DNA of 64,000 nucleotides from Rhizobium sp. P38BS-XIX (lineage in GTDB: Bacteria > Pseudomonadota > Alphaproteobacteria > Rhizobiales > Rhizobiaceae). Every line of letters begins with the position of its first letter. The stretch's first letter is position 1. Where the stretch lies: contig NZ_JABAIJ010000005.1 in NCBI RefSeq assembly GCF_012641435.1, positions 124,001 to 188,000 on the forward strand. The letters run 5' to 3'. The translations under genes and the position numbers were made by a program. The notes below the pieces were generated by a model that saw only the letters and a program-made list of their open reading frames with translations, was not told where the DNA came from and did not search any database. Below, piece after piece: positions 16,219 to 24,235 of the stretch.

Positions 16219-16818
16219 TTACTTGACCGAACCGACCAGAATGTCGTTTCCGTTCTCGATGGTGACCCAGCGGCCGGCGTTGAAGCTCGCCTGGCGCTTG
16301 AGATAGGAATAGGGGGTCTTCGACCAGAGTTTGATCTCGTCCTCAAGGTTGTCGAGGATATAGTCGCCCTGCTTGGTGCGCAGCGTCAGCACGGCATGGC
16401 CTTCGCCATCGGGCTTGCGGACAACGGTCATCAGCAGGTTGGAAGCGGAAATCCCGCTCTGCATCAGCATGCGGCGCTTCAGCAGGGCAAAATCTTCGCA
16501 GTCGCCGGCCGTCTTCGGATATTCCCAGTATTCTTCCTGGCCGTAAACTTCCATGTCCGTTGCCGGGCGGATCGTCTTGTTGACGCGCAGGTTGATCTGG
16601 TTGACCAGAGCCCAGGACGCGGCATTCATATCCACGGGGCCGACATTGCGGATCGGGCCGCATTCGTCGGTGTGACGCTGACAGAAATCATAGTGCCCGA
16701 TCGGCTGGGAAGTAATGTTGCCGACCGTCATGGATGCGGTCTGTTGAGATGCCGGCATCGCCGACGACGACATCGCAACGACAGCAGCGAAAGTAACCAA
16801 AAGGCCCTTAATACGCAC
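16219..16818 (-). CDS. BTLCP transglutaminase-like cysteine peptidase
   Basis: The 199-residue protein has the BTLCP (bacterial transglutaminase-like cysteine proteinase) triad: C107 in GDCEDFALLKR, H141 in GEGHAVL and D156 in ILDN. MRIKGLLVTFAAVVAM is a signal peptide, so it acts in the periplasm. I place the start at the GTG at 16818, ten bases after AAGGA, which gives a clean signal peptide; a frame extending to a TTG at 16857 does not. A related proteobacterial family member, LapG, cleaves a surface adhesin, but no adhesin or LapD lies nearby. Confidence 0.87.
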   Translation of the reverse strand: MRIKGLLVTFAAVVAMSSSAMPASQQTASMTVGNITSQPIGHYDFCQRHTDECGPIRNVGPVDMNAASWALVNQINLRVNKTIRPATDMEVYGQEEYWEYPKTAGDCEDFALLKRRMLMQSGISASNLLMTVVRKPDGEGHAVLTLRTKQGDYILDNLEDEIKLWSKTPYSYLKRQASFNAGRWVTIENGNDILVGSVK

Positions 16819-16845
16819 GCCCACTATTCCTTGTATCGTCCCTGC

Positions 16846-16859
16846 ATTTGTTAACAAAT
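16846..16859. promoter_or_regulatory. Perfect 14-bp AT-rich palindrome upstream of BTLCP gene
   Basis: ATTTGTTAACAAAT is a perfect palindrome 28 bases before the BTLCP start. GTTAAC occurs again at about 16902, and TTACTTAAG lies between. It may be an operator for an unknown dimeric regulator. Confidence 0.35.
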
Positions 16860-16923
16860 TGTTAATGTAGGGGGGCGCGCCAAGTCAATCGTTACTTAAG
16901 TGTTAACGCCGGAACCCGGTCGT

Positions 16924-16980
16924 ATGGTTAATTTTGGCACAATCAAGACTATAGTTGCCATCATTCTCTACCTCTTCTGA
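16924..16980 (+). CDS. Possible 18-residue hydrophobic peptide
   Basis: MVNFGTIKTIVAIILYLF is encoded from an ATG to TGA and is followed 20 bases later by a strong hairpin terminator. The peptide could form one short membrane helix. The ribosome site (GGAAC) is weak. It may equally be part of a small noncoding RNA that ends at the same terminator. No family was recognised. Confidence 0.3.
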   Translation: MVNFGTIKTIVAIILYLF

Positions 16981-16999
16981 TTATGCGCGCGCATGCGAA

Positions 17000-17027
17000 T
17001 TCGCCCGGAAAACCGGGCGAAGCTTTT
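17000..17027 (+). terminator. Hairpin terminator with no obvious upstream gene
   Basis: TTCGCCCGG and CCGGGCGAA form a perfect stem around AAAA, then GCTTTTAT. The T-run is on the plus strand, yet the genes on both sides run leftward. This suggests a short rightward transcript starting upstream, such as the 18-codon reading at 16924 or a small RNA. Confidence 0.6.
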
Positions 17028-17053
17028 ATGATCATTGAGGTAAGTTTCTGCTA

Positions 17054-17866
17054 TTACTGCGTATTATGCAGGGCAAGCGTCTCTGCAGCCGTCAGCATGC
17101 GCTCGAGATCCTGCGGCCGCGAAAGGCGATGATCGCCGTCGCGCACAAGTGTTAACACGACATCGTCAGCCGGCAGATGCTCGACGAGCTTTAACGAATG
17201 GGCAAAGGGAACGTCCGCATCTTCCATGCCTTGTAGAATGTGCACGGGGCAACCCGTCTCGATGATGCCGGTGAGCACCCGGTTGGCGCGGCCGTCTTCG
17301 ATCAGAGCGCGGGTGAAGATATTCGGCTCGGGGCTGTATTCCGACGGTTCTTCGAAAAAGCCGCGTTCGGCGAGCGAGCGTCGCTCGACATCGGAAAGAT
17401 TGGGTTCGATGAGGTCGATGGTAAAGTCGGGCGCGGGCGCGATCAGCACGAGACCGGCGACGTCAGGCGCTTTCTTGCGCTTGCGCAGCTCCTGAATGAC
17501 CCTGAGCGCGATCCAGCCGCCCATCGACGAGCCGACGAGAACGATCTTCTTCGGCTTGACGTGTTCGATGACCGCCAACGCCTCTTCCAGCCAGCGCGAG
17601 ATCGTGCCGTCTGTGAACTGGCCGCCCGATTGTCCGTGGCCGGAATAGTCGAAGCGAATGCAGCCGAAGCCAAGTCTGTCGGCAAGCGCGTCCAGCTCAA
17701 CGGCCTTGGTGCCACTCATGTCGGAACGATAGCCGGACAGCCAGACGAAGCTGACATTCTTCAAGCCCTTGCCGGCGGCGCGCTCGCTAATGGCGATCTG
17801 CCGCTTGTTTTCGCCTTCTCCTACGGAAATGAAGGCCGGCTGATTGGCTGTAGCTGCTTCGGACAT
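17054..17866 (-). CDS. Alpha/beta hydrolase
   Basis: The 270-residue protein has the nucleophile elbow GSSMGG with S114, an HGQSGG oxyanion segment earlier (77-82), an acid at D216 or D218 in EDADVP, and H246 in GDHRLSR. It resembles the ABHD10-type esterase/thioesterase group. The start at MSEAATANQ follows GGGAG; a reading back to 17950 adds a stretch lacking family character. No operon partner lies close. Substrate unknown. Confidence 0.85.
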   Translation of the reverse strand: MSEAATANQPAFISVGEGENKRQIAISERAAGKGLKNVSFVWLSGYRSDMSGTKAVELDALADRLGFGCIRFDYSGHGQSGGQFTDGTISRWLEEALAVIEHVKPKKIVLVGSSMGGWIALRVIQELRKRKKAPDVAGLVLIAPAPDFTIDLIEPNLSDVERRSLAERGFFEEPSEYSPEPNIFTRALIEDGRANRVLTGIIETGCPVHILQGMEDADVPFAHSLKLVEHLPADDVVLTLVRDGDHRLSRPQDLERMLTAAETLALHNTQ

Positions 17867-18018
17867 CAAGAAACTCCCGGAATTTTTTGCCCTATAAAGC
17901 AGATTCGCAAACGCATGACCCGAAAAATCCTCGACCTTTGCGTCGGACATTCCTATATTGAGCGGGAAGATACTGTGTCCTTAGTGCATCTTATGCCTCT
18001 GTGACGCTCCATTGACAT

Positions 18019-18043
18019 ACAGGAGGTGCTTTTTTCCTCCTGT
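18019..18043. promoter_or_regulatory. Hairpin in the infC leader
   Basis: ACAGGAGG (18019-18026) and CCTCCTGT (18036-18043) are exact arms around a T-rich loop. The left arm contains a full AGGAGG ribosome-site sequence, and an in-frame ATG follows the stem at 18045. TTGACT at 18051 could be a -35 element for infC. The hairpin may act in leader control or lie outside the transcript. Confidence 0.35.
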
Positions 18044-18146
18044 CATGCTATTGACTTCAACACAGCTTTTACGACATTTCCGTCAGTTGCGCCGACGGGG
18101 AGCGAGAGGCTGCAGCCGTCCGAAACAATTCGTGGAGAATACGACC

Positions 18147-18683
18147 ATTCGCAGACCTTTTAAAGCCGACGCGCCCGTGAAGGATGGGCCGCGTTCCAAC
18201 AGGGAAATTCGCATTCCCAAAGTTCAGCTTATCACGGCTGACGGCGCGAATATGGGCATTGTCCCAACTGACCAGGCATTGAAGATGGCTGAGGAGGCCG
18301 GTCTCGATCTGGTAGAGATTTCCCCCAATGCTGAACCGCCTGTGTGCAAGATCCTCGATCTGGGCAAGCTGAAATATGCCAACCAGAAGAAGGCCGCCGA
18401 GGCGCGCAAGAAGCAGAAGATCGTCGAAGTCAAAGAAATCAAGATGCGTCCGAACATCGACACCCATGACTATGAGGTGAAGATGAAGGCGATTGGCCGT
18501 TTCTTTGAAGAAGGTGACAAGGTGAAGGTTACCTTGAAGTTCCGTGGCCGCGAAATGGCTCACCAGGAACTCGGTATGAAGCTTCTTCAGCAGGTCAAGG
18601 AAGACACGCTCGAGATCGCCAAGGTGGAAGCCGAGCCCAAGCTCGAAGGCCGCCAGATGATGATGGTGCTTGCGCCGAAGTGA
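18147..18683 (+). CDS. infC: Translation initiation factor IF-3, AUU start
   Basis: IF-3 (178 residues from here) binds the 30S subunit and checks start codons. The N-domain holds VQLITADGANMGIVPTDQAL and EEAGLDLVEISPNA, then the lysine-rich linker, then the C-domain with KVTLKFRGREMAH. The natural N-terminus RRPFKADAPVKDGPRSN begins right after an ATT codon with GGAG nine bases upstream. Atypical AUU starts are the known autoregulatory feature of infC in E. coli. An in-frame ATG at 18045 would add 34 residues with no family match. A terminator follows. Confidence 0.95.
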   Translation: MRRPFKADAPVKDGPRSNREIRIPKVQLITADGANMGIVPTDQALKMAEEAGLDLVEISPNAEPPVCKILDLGKLKYANQKKAAEARKKQKIVEVKEIKMRPNIDTHDYEVKMKAIGRFFEEGDKVKVTLKFRGREMAHQELGMKLLQQVKEDTLEIAKVEAEPKLEGRQMMMVLAPK

Positions 18684-18708
18684 GGCGTAAGTTGAAATAA
18701 GAGGTCGG

Positions 18709-18735
18709 AGCCGTCCATTGGGCGGCTTTTTCCTT
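18709..18735 (+). terminator. Rho-independent terminator after infC
   Basis: AGCCGTCC and GGGCGGCT pair around ATT, followed by TTTTTCCTTTTT. It lies 25 bases after the infC stop, so infC can be transcribed separately from rpmI-rplT. Confidence 0.8.
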
Positions 18736-18851
18736 TTTAAGCAGGTCCATTTCCTTTTTAGGCAGGCCCACGAGCCTTGTCATCGATCTGCAAAGATTCA
18801 GGCGCGCGGCCCGTTGCACTTACGGGCAACTGCGGTTATAAGCGCGCGTCC

Positions 18852-18883
18852 GAACTGACCGGCAGGGCATGCCGTGGCAGTTC
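18852..18883 (+). other. Structured leader upstream of rpmI-rplT
   Basis: The 339 bases between infC and rpmI contain no gene. GAACTG-A-CC-GGCA and TGCC-GT-GG-CAGTTC form a long stem with small bulges. In other bacteria ribosomal protein bL20 represses this operon by binding its leader, so this could be such a site. The link is by position only. Confidence 0.35.
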
Positions 18884-19022
18884 AGAATGCTTGCGGAACG
18901 GTTCGTCACCGGATCCGCAGTTCAACAACAAACGCTCCGGCACCTTTTGCAGCCTGGCTTGTCCGGATCTGTGTGAAGGGCTTTTAGCAAAGCGCGCCAG
19001 GAAGCATCGAAGGAGTAGCAAA

Positions 19023-19226
19023 ATGCCCAAGATGAAGACGAAGTCCTCTGCCAAGAAGCGGTTCAAGATCACCGCGACCGGCAAGGTCAAGGCAGCCGCT
19101 GCTGGCAAGCGCCACGGCATGATCAAGCGTAGCAACAAGTTCATTCGCGATGCTCGCGGCACCATGGTTCTCGCTGAACCGGATGGCCGTAAGGTTATCA
19201 AGAACTACTTGCCGAACGGTCTCTAA
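19023..19226 (+). CDS. rpmI: Ribosomal protein bL35
   Basis: This 67-residue basic protein begins MPKMKTKSSAKKRFKITATG, the standard bL35 start, and ends in KNYLPNGL. It is part of the large ribosomal subunit. AAGGAG precedes the ATG. rplT follows after 37 bases in the same operon, the usual rpmI-rplT arrangement. Confidence 0.98.
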   Translation: MPKMKTKSSAKKRFKITATGKVKAAAAGKRHGMIKRSNKFIRDARGTMVLAEPDGRKVIKNYLPNGL

Positions 19227-19263
19227 GACTATTCGTAACGCTATAGACTAAGGAGATCATGAT

Positions 19264-19668
19264 ATGGCACGCGTAAAAAGAGGCGTTACCGCCCACGCCA
19301 AGCACAAGAAGGTTCTGAAGCAGGCTCGTGGATTCTACGGCCGCCGCAAGAACACCATCCGGACCGCCAAGGCCGCTGTCGATCGTTCGAAGCAGTACGC
19401 TTATCGCGACCGCAAGGTTAACAAGCGCAACTTCCGCGCCCTCTGGATCCAGCGTATCAACGCTGCCGTCCGCGAACACGGCCTGACCTATGGCCGTTTC
19501 ATCGACGGTCTGACCAAGGCTGGCATCGAAGTCGACCGCAAGGTTCTCTCCGACATGGCTATCCATGAAGCGGAAGCCTTTGGTGCGCTCGTTGCTGCTT
19601 CGAAGAAGGCACTTGAGTACCTCAAGGAAGCCGGCACGAAGAACGAGTTCGAAGCGACTGTTGGCTAA
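19264..19668 (+). CDS. rplT: Ribosomal protein bL20
   Basis: The 134-residue protein starts MARVKRGVTAHAKHKKVLKQ and contains GFYGRRKNTIR and NKRNFRALWIQRINAA, both diagnostic of bL20. It is an early 23S rRNA-binding assembly protein of the large subunit and an autoregulator of its operon in known cases. AAGGAG precedes the ATG. A strong terminator follows 35 bases after the stop. Confidence 0.98.
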   Translation: MARVKRGVTAHAKHKKVLKQARGFYGRRKNTIRTAKAAVDRSKQYAYRDRKVNKRNFRALWIQRINAAVREHGLTYGRFIDGLTKAGIEVDRKVLSDMAIHEAEAFGALVAASKKALEYLKEAGTKNEFEATVG

Positions 19669-19702
19669 CGGCAACGCTTAGGCAGTTTTTGTCATTTTTA
19701 TG

Positions 19703-19740
19703 AAGCCCGCGCTTGTGCAAGCAGCGCGGGCTTTGTATTT
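19703..19740 (+). terminator. Rho-independent terminator after rplT
   Basis: AAGCCCGCGCTTG and CAAGCAGCGCGGGCTT form a long GC stem followed by TGTATTT. It separates the rpmI-rplT unit from the kinase-like gene and pheST. Confidence 0.85.
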
Positions 19741-19799
19741 TCCGATATACAATCGGTTTGCGATGATTACGTCGGGGTTTCCCGCTTCTCGGGGATTCG

Positions 19800-20645
19800 G
19801 TGAAATTGTTGAATGGCAAGACTTCGGAACTAAATTCCATACCCAATCTCAATAGTAAGGATATCGAGGCCTTGCTGACGGTGCTGGTCGGCGGCTCGAA
19901 ACGCGTGGAGCGCGTCGCTCTCTCTTCGCGTCAGGTCTGGATTAAGCGCTACGGCACCGAAAAGCCGCCGGCTTGGCGTCATCTGCAGACCGCTCTCTCG
20001 CGCATCATCCCCGTCGCTTTCCTGCGTCCCTCCGCATATCTGTCTCCACGGGAGATGGCGGAGCGCGAAACGCAGCGTATCGGTGCGTTCAAGGAGAGAG
20101 GCATCGCGGTTCCGGATGTTCTTTATGCATCCAACGGCGCCATCGTGCTGGCTGATGCCGGGATCACCGTTCAGCGGCGTCTCGCCCAGCTGAAGGAGAG
20201 CGACCCGACCGCACATGACGATCTCATGGTCGCCTGTGCCGCCGAACTCGGCCGTTTGCATGCCAAGGGGCTCTGCCATGGTCGGCCCTATCCACGCGAC
20301 ATGTTCTTCGTCGGCAATCGGCTCGGCTTCATGGATTTCGAGGAAGACCCGCAGACCGTCATGCCGCTCGAAGTGGCGCAGGCTCGAGACATCTGGCTGC
20401 TCTTCCTGCAGATTGCCACCGGGGCGCGCCTTGGCCTTGAAACGCAAAACAGGGCTTATGAAGCCTGGTCTGCGCAGGCGCCGGCAGCTGCGCGCGCCGA
20501 GCTTGAGCGCATGATTCGCTTTCTCGGCGGTTTTTTGTTCCTTGCCCGGTTGATTGGCCGCGTGCACATGGGTAGTGATCTCCAGCGCTTCATCGTTGCG
20601 ACAAGCTTTCTGATGCATGCGTTCACCAATTATTCCGTGGACTGA
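19800..20645 (+). CDS. Kinase-like protein (BUD32/InaA-type fold)
   Basis: This 281-residue protein looks like a small protein-kinase-fold enzyme. A lysine follows a strand in VWIKRYG (K49). A catalytic-loop-like segment LHAKGLCHGRPYPRDMFF (153-170) has the H-G-x-x-x-x-R-D form of lipopolysaccharide and BUD32-type kinases, and MDFEE (178-182) replaces the DFG motif. The start is a GTG with only a weak ribosome site. It sits between rplT and pheS, where many bacteria have nothing or a pheM leader. Whether it phosphorylates lipid, sugar or protein cannot be told. A C-terminal hydrophobic helix (FLGGFLFLARLIG) is present. Confidence 0.7.
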   Translation: MKLLNGKTSELNSIPNLNSKDIEALLTVLVGGSKRVERVALSSRQVWIKRYGTEKPPAWRHLQTALSRIIPVAFLRPSAYLSPREMAERETQRIGAFKERGIAVPDVLYASNGAIVLADAGITVQRRLAQLKESDPTAHDDLMVACAAELGRLHAKGLCHGRPYPRDMFFVGNRLGFMDFEEDPQTVMPLEVAQARDIWLLFLQIATGARLGLETQNRAYEAWSAQAPAAARAELERMIRFLGGFLFLARLIGRVHMGSDLQRFIVATSFLMHAFTNYSVD

Positions 20646-20681
20646 GTGCCCGTTGGCCCGTGGTCCGCAAGGCAGGACCAG

Positions 20682-21764
20682 ATGACGGAACTCGATACGC
20701 TAGAAACCCAACTCATGGCCGATGTGGCCGCGGCGACCGACGAGCAATCGATCGAAGCCGTTAGGGTCGCCGCGCTCGGCAAGAAGGGCTCGGTCTCGGA
20801 ACTGCTGAAGACGTTGGGCTCGATGTCGCCGGAAGAGCGGCAGACACGCGGCGCGGCCATCAATGCGCTGAAGAACTCCGTCACGGACGCCATCAATGCC
20901 CGCAAGGGCTTGCTGCGTGATGCCGCGATCGATGCCAAGCTGAAGGCCGAGACCGTCGATGTCAGCCTGCCGGTTCGCTCTTCGCCGGCCGAACGCGGAC
21001 GCATCCACCCGATCAGCCAGATCGTCGACGAGATCACCGCCATCTTCGGCGATATGGGCTTCTCGATCGCCGAGGGTCCCGATGTCGAGACCGACTATTA
21101 TAACTTCACGGCGCTGAACTTCCCGGAAGGGCACCCGGCGCGCGAGATGCACGATACCTTCTTCTTCCAGCCGGATGAGAACGGTGAGCGCAAGGTGCTG
21201 CGCACGCACACCTCGCCGGTGCAGGTGCGCACCATGGAAGCGCAGAAGCCGCCGATCCGCATCATCATCCCCGGCAAGACCTATCGTCAGGATAGCGACG
21301 CCACCCATTCGCCGATGTTCCATCAGGTCGAAGGCCTCGTCATCGACAAGACGGCCAACGTCGCCAACATCCGCTGGGTGCTCGAAGAATTCTGCAAGAC
21401 TTTCTTCGAGGTCGATAATGTGACGATGCGCTTTCGCCCGTCGTTCTTCCCGTTCACGGAACCGTCCTTCGAAGTGGATATTCAGTGCGACCGTTCCGGC
21501 CCGATCGTCAAGTTCGGCGAAGGCACCGACTGGATGGAAATCCTCGGCTGCGGCATGGTGCATCCCAACGTGCTGCGCCATGGCGGCCTCGATCCGGACG
21601 AATATCAGGGCTTTGCCTGGGGCATGGGCCTCGACCGCATCGCCATGCTGAAATACGGCATGCCCGACCTGCGCGACTTCTTCAACGCCGATGTCCGCTG
21701 GATGAACCACTATGGCTTCCGCCCGCTCGATATGCCGACCCTGTTCGGCGGTCTGAGCGCGTAA
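20682..21764 (+). CDS. pheS: Phenylalanyl-tRNA synthetase alpha subunit
   Basis: This 360-residue class II synthetase subunit charges tRNA-Phe as an alpha2-beta2 complex with PheT. The N-terminal coiled-coil is followed by motif 2 (HTSPVQVRTM, then FHQVEGLVID) and motif 3 (GMGLDRIAMLKYG) near the end. FRPSFFPFTEPS is the phenylalanine pocket segment. I choose the ATG at 20682, preceded by AGGA, rather than the frame opening at 20646. pheT starts 16 bases after the stop. Confidence 0.98.
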   Translation: MTELDTLETQLMADVAAATDEQSIEAVRVAALGKKGSVSELLKTLGSMSPEERQTRGAAINALKNSVTDAINARKGLLRDAAIDAKLKAETVDVSLPVRSSPAERGRIHPISQIVDEITAIFGDMGFSIAEGPDVETDYYNFTALNFPEGHPAREMHDTFFFQPDENGERKVLRTHTSPVQVRTMEAQKPPIRIIIPGKTYRQDSDATHSPMFHQVEGLVIDKTANVANIRWVLEEFCKTFFEVDNVTMRFRPSFFPFTEPSFEVDIQCDRSGPIVKFGEGTDWMEILGCGMVHPNVLRHGGLDPDEYQGFAWGMGLDRIAMLKYGMPDLRDFFNADVRWMNHYGFRPLDMPTLFGGLSA

Positions 21765-21780
21765 GGAAGGGATAAAGCAC

Positions 21781-24204
21781 ATGAAATTCACACTCTCCTG
21801 GCTGAAAGAGCATCTGGAAACCGACGCCACGCTCGACGAGGTCTGCACCCGCCTGACACAGATCGGGCTGGAAGTGGAAGACGTCGACGACAAGGCGGCG
21901 TTCAAGCCCTTCGTCATCGCCAAGGTCCTCTCGGCTGAAAAGCACCCGCAGGCCGATCGCCTGAAGGTGCTGATGGTCGATATCGGCAGCGGCACGCCCG
22001 TTCAGGTCGTCTGCGGCGCTCCCAATGCGCGCGCCGGCCTCGTCGGTGCGTTTGCGGCTCCCGGCACCTATGTTCCCGGTATTGACGTGACGCTTGCCAT
22101 CGGCAACATCCGCGGCGTCGAAAGCCGCGGCATGATGTGCTCGGAAAAGGAACTGCAAATCTCCGATAGCCATGACGGCATCATCGACCTTCCGGAAGAT
22201 GCGCCCGTCGGCACGAGCTTTGCCAGCTATGCCGGCCTCGACGATGCGGTCATCGAGATCAACCTGACGCCGAACCGCCCGGATTGCACCGGCGTTTACG
22301 GCATCGCTCGCGATCTTGCCGCCTCCGGCCTCGGCACGCTGAAGCCACGCAGCACGCCGTCCTTTGCCATCGCCGGCGAAACGACGACCGAGCTCAAGAT
22401 CGATCTGGATGACACGCGCCTTTGCCCGGGCTTTGCGCTACGCCTCGTGCGCGGCGTCAAGAACGGCCCGAGCCCGAAATGGATGCAGCAGCGCCTGCTC
22501 GCCATCGGTCTGCGCCCGATCAGCGCGCTGGTCGATATCACCAACTACATGACCTTCGACCAGGGCCGTCCGATGCACGTCTTCGACGCTGCCAAGGTCA
22601 AGGGCAATCTGGTCGTGCGTCGCGCCCGGGACGGTGAAACCGTGCTGGCGCTGGACGAACGCGAATACAAGCTCAATCCCAGCAACGTCGTGATCTCCGA
22701 TGACAACGGCATCGAGTCGATCGGCGGCATCATGGGCGGCGAGCATTCCGGCTGTGATGAAAACACGACCGATGTGCTGATCGAGTCGGCCCTTTGGGAT
22801 CCGATGAACATCGCCAAGAGTGGCCGCGGTCTCGGCATCATCACCGATGCGCGCTACCGTTTCGAGCGCGGCGTCGATCCGGAATATATGATGCCCGGCC
22901 TCGAGCGTACGACGGAGCTGGTGCTTGCCTGCTGCGGCGGCACGGCTGCCACGGCGCGGGTCGAAGGTTATGAGGGCTATGAGGCCAAGGTCGTCGATTT
23001 CCCGCTGTCGGAAGTCAAGCGGCTGACCGGCCTCGAAGTTTCGGCCGACGAGAGCAAGTCCATTCTGAACAAGCTGGGCTTCTCGGTCTCCGGTTCGGGT
23101 GAGCGCATCTCGGTCTCCGTTCCATCCTGGCGTCCGGATGTCGACGGCAAAGCCGATCTCGTCGAAGAAATCATGCGCATCCACGGCGTCGACAACATCA
23201 AGCCGCAGCCGCTGAGCAGCCATGCCGCCGTCAATGGCAAGATCCTGACGACGCTGCAGATCCGCACGCGCACGGCCAAGCGCGCGCTGGCCTCTCGCGG
23301 CATGCTGGAAGCCGTCACCTGGTCGTTCATTCCGGAAGATCAGGCCAAGCTCTTCGGCGGTGGCTCCAATGCACTGAAGCTCGCCAACCCGATTGCCGCC
23401 GACATGTCCGACATGCGCCCCTCGCTGCTGCCGGGGCTTCTTTCGGCCGCGCAGCGCAATGCCGACAAGGGCTATGGCGACGTCGCGATCTTCGAAGTGT
23501 CCGGCACCTATGAAAACGACACGCCTGCGGGCCAGCGTCGCGTCGCCGGCGGTATCCGTCGCGGCACGGCAACGCTGTCAGGTGCCGGCCGCATGTGGTC
23601 GAACGCTGCCAAGGGCGGCGGCAAGCCGGTCGACGTCTTCGACGCCAAGGCCGATGCTCTCGCCGTGATCGAAGCCTGCGGTCTGCCGATGGGCAATATC
23701 CAGATCGAGCAGGGTGGCCCGGCCTGGTATCACCCCGGCCGTTCCGGCACCATCAAAATGGGTCCGAAGGTCGTGCTTGGCTATTTCGGCGAATTCCATC
23801 CGAAGACGCTGGAAGCGCTTGACGTGTCCGGTGCTCTCGCCGGCTTCGAAGTCTATGTCGATGCCATGCCCGAGCCGAAGAAGAAGGCGACCCGCACCAA
23901 GCCGGCGCTGGAGCTTTCTCCGTTCCAGGCCGTCAAGCGTGACTTCGCCTTTGTGGTCGAGAAGTCGGTGGAAGCCGGCGCCGTCGTCCGCGCGGCCGTC
24001 GGCGCTGATCGCAAGCTGGTCACCGGCGTCAACGTCTTCGACATTTTCGAGGGCGCGTCGCTCGGCGAAGGCAAGAAGTCCATCGCCATCGAAGTGCAGA
24101 TCCAGCCGGCCGAGCGCACCCTGACCGACGAGGATTTCGAGGCGCTGACCCAGAAGATCGTCGCCAACGTCACGAAGTCGACGGGCGGGGTCCTGAGAGG
24201 GTAA
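21781..24204 (+). CDS. pheT: Phenylalanyl-tRNA synthetase beta subunit
   Basis: The 807-residue protein has normal length and domains. An N-terminal tRNA-binding EMAP-like domain (about 40-150; KHPQADRLKVL, VCGAPNAR) is followed by the B3/B4 editing domain with ITNYMTFDQGRPMHVFDAAK. Then come B5 and the catalytic-like core (about 480-690). The end is the ferredoxin-like anticodon-binding domain (about 715-807; KRDFAFVVE). It forms the heterotetramer with PheS, from the same message. Confidence 0.98.
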   Translation: MKFTLSWLKEHLETDATLDEVCTRLTQIGLEVEDVDDKAAFKPFVIAKVLSAEKHPQADRLKVLMVDIGSGTPVQVVCGAPNARAGLVGAFAAPGTYVPGIDVTLAIGNIRGVESRGMMCSEKELQISDSHDGIIDLPEDAPVGTSFASYAGLDDAVIEINLTPNRPDCTGVYGIARDLAASGLGTLKPRSTPSFAIAGETTTELKIDLDDTRLCPGFALRLVRGVKNGPSPKWMQQRLLAIGLRPISALVDITNYMTFDQGRPMHVFDAAKVKGNLVVRRARDGETVLALDEREYKLNPSNVVISDDNGIESIGGIMGGEHSGCDENTTDVLIESALWDPMNIAKSGRGLGIITDARYRFERGVDPEYMMPGLERTTELVLACCGGTAATARVEGYEGYEAKVVDFPLSEVKRLTGLEVSADESKSILNKLGFSVSGSGERISVSVPSWRPDVDGKADLVEEIMRIHGVDNIKPQPLSSHAAVNGKILTTLQIRTRTAKRALASRGMLEAVTWSFIPEDQAKLFGGGSNALKLANPIAADMSDMRPSLLPGLLSAAQRNADKGYGDVAIFEVSGTYENDTPAGQRRVAGGIRRGTATLSGAGRMWSNAAKGGGKPVDVFDAKADALAVIEACGLPMGNIQIEQGGPAWYHPGRSGTIKMGPKVVLGYFGEFHPKTLEALDVSGALAGFEVYVDAMPEPKKKATRTKPALELSPFQAVKRDFAFVVEKSVEAGAVVRAAVGADRKLVTGVNVFDIFEGASLGEGKKSIAIEVQIQPAERTLTDEDFEALTQKIVANVTKSTGGVLRG

Positions 24205-24235
24205 TCGGCTACTGCCGGGTTCGCGGAGAGCTCGG

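Noticed and set aside
18012..18146. Longer IF-3 reading starting at an ATG (18045) or TTG (18012)
   Set aside because: The added residues do not match IF-3, and the ATT at 18147 has a ribosome site at the right spacing.
19669..19800. Phenylalanine attenuator before pheS
   Set aside because: There are T-runs and a hairpin, but no leader peptide rich in Phe codons could be read. The hairpin is better explained as the rplT terminator, and a whole gene lies between it and pheS.
20700..21995. Long leftward open frame across pheS and the start of pheT
   Set aside because: Antisense to two clear housekeeping genes; composition is that of a shadow frame.
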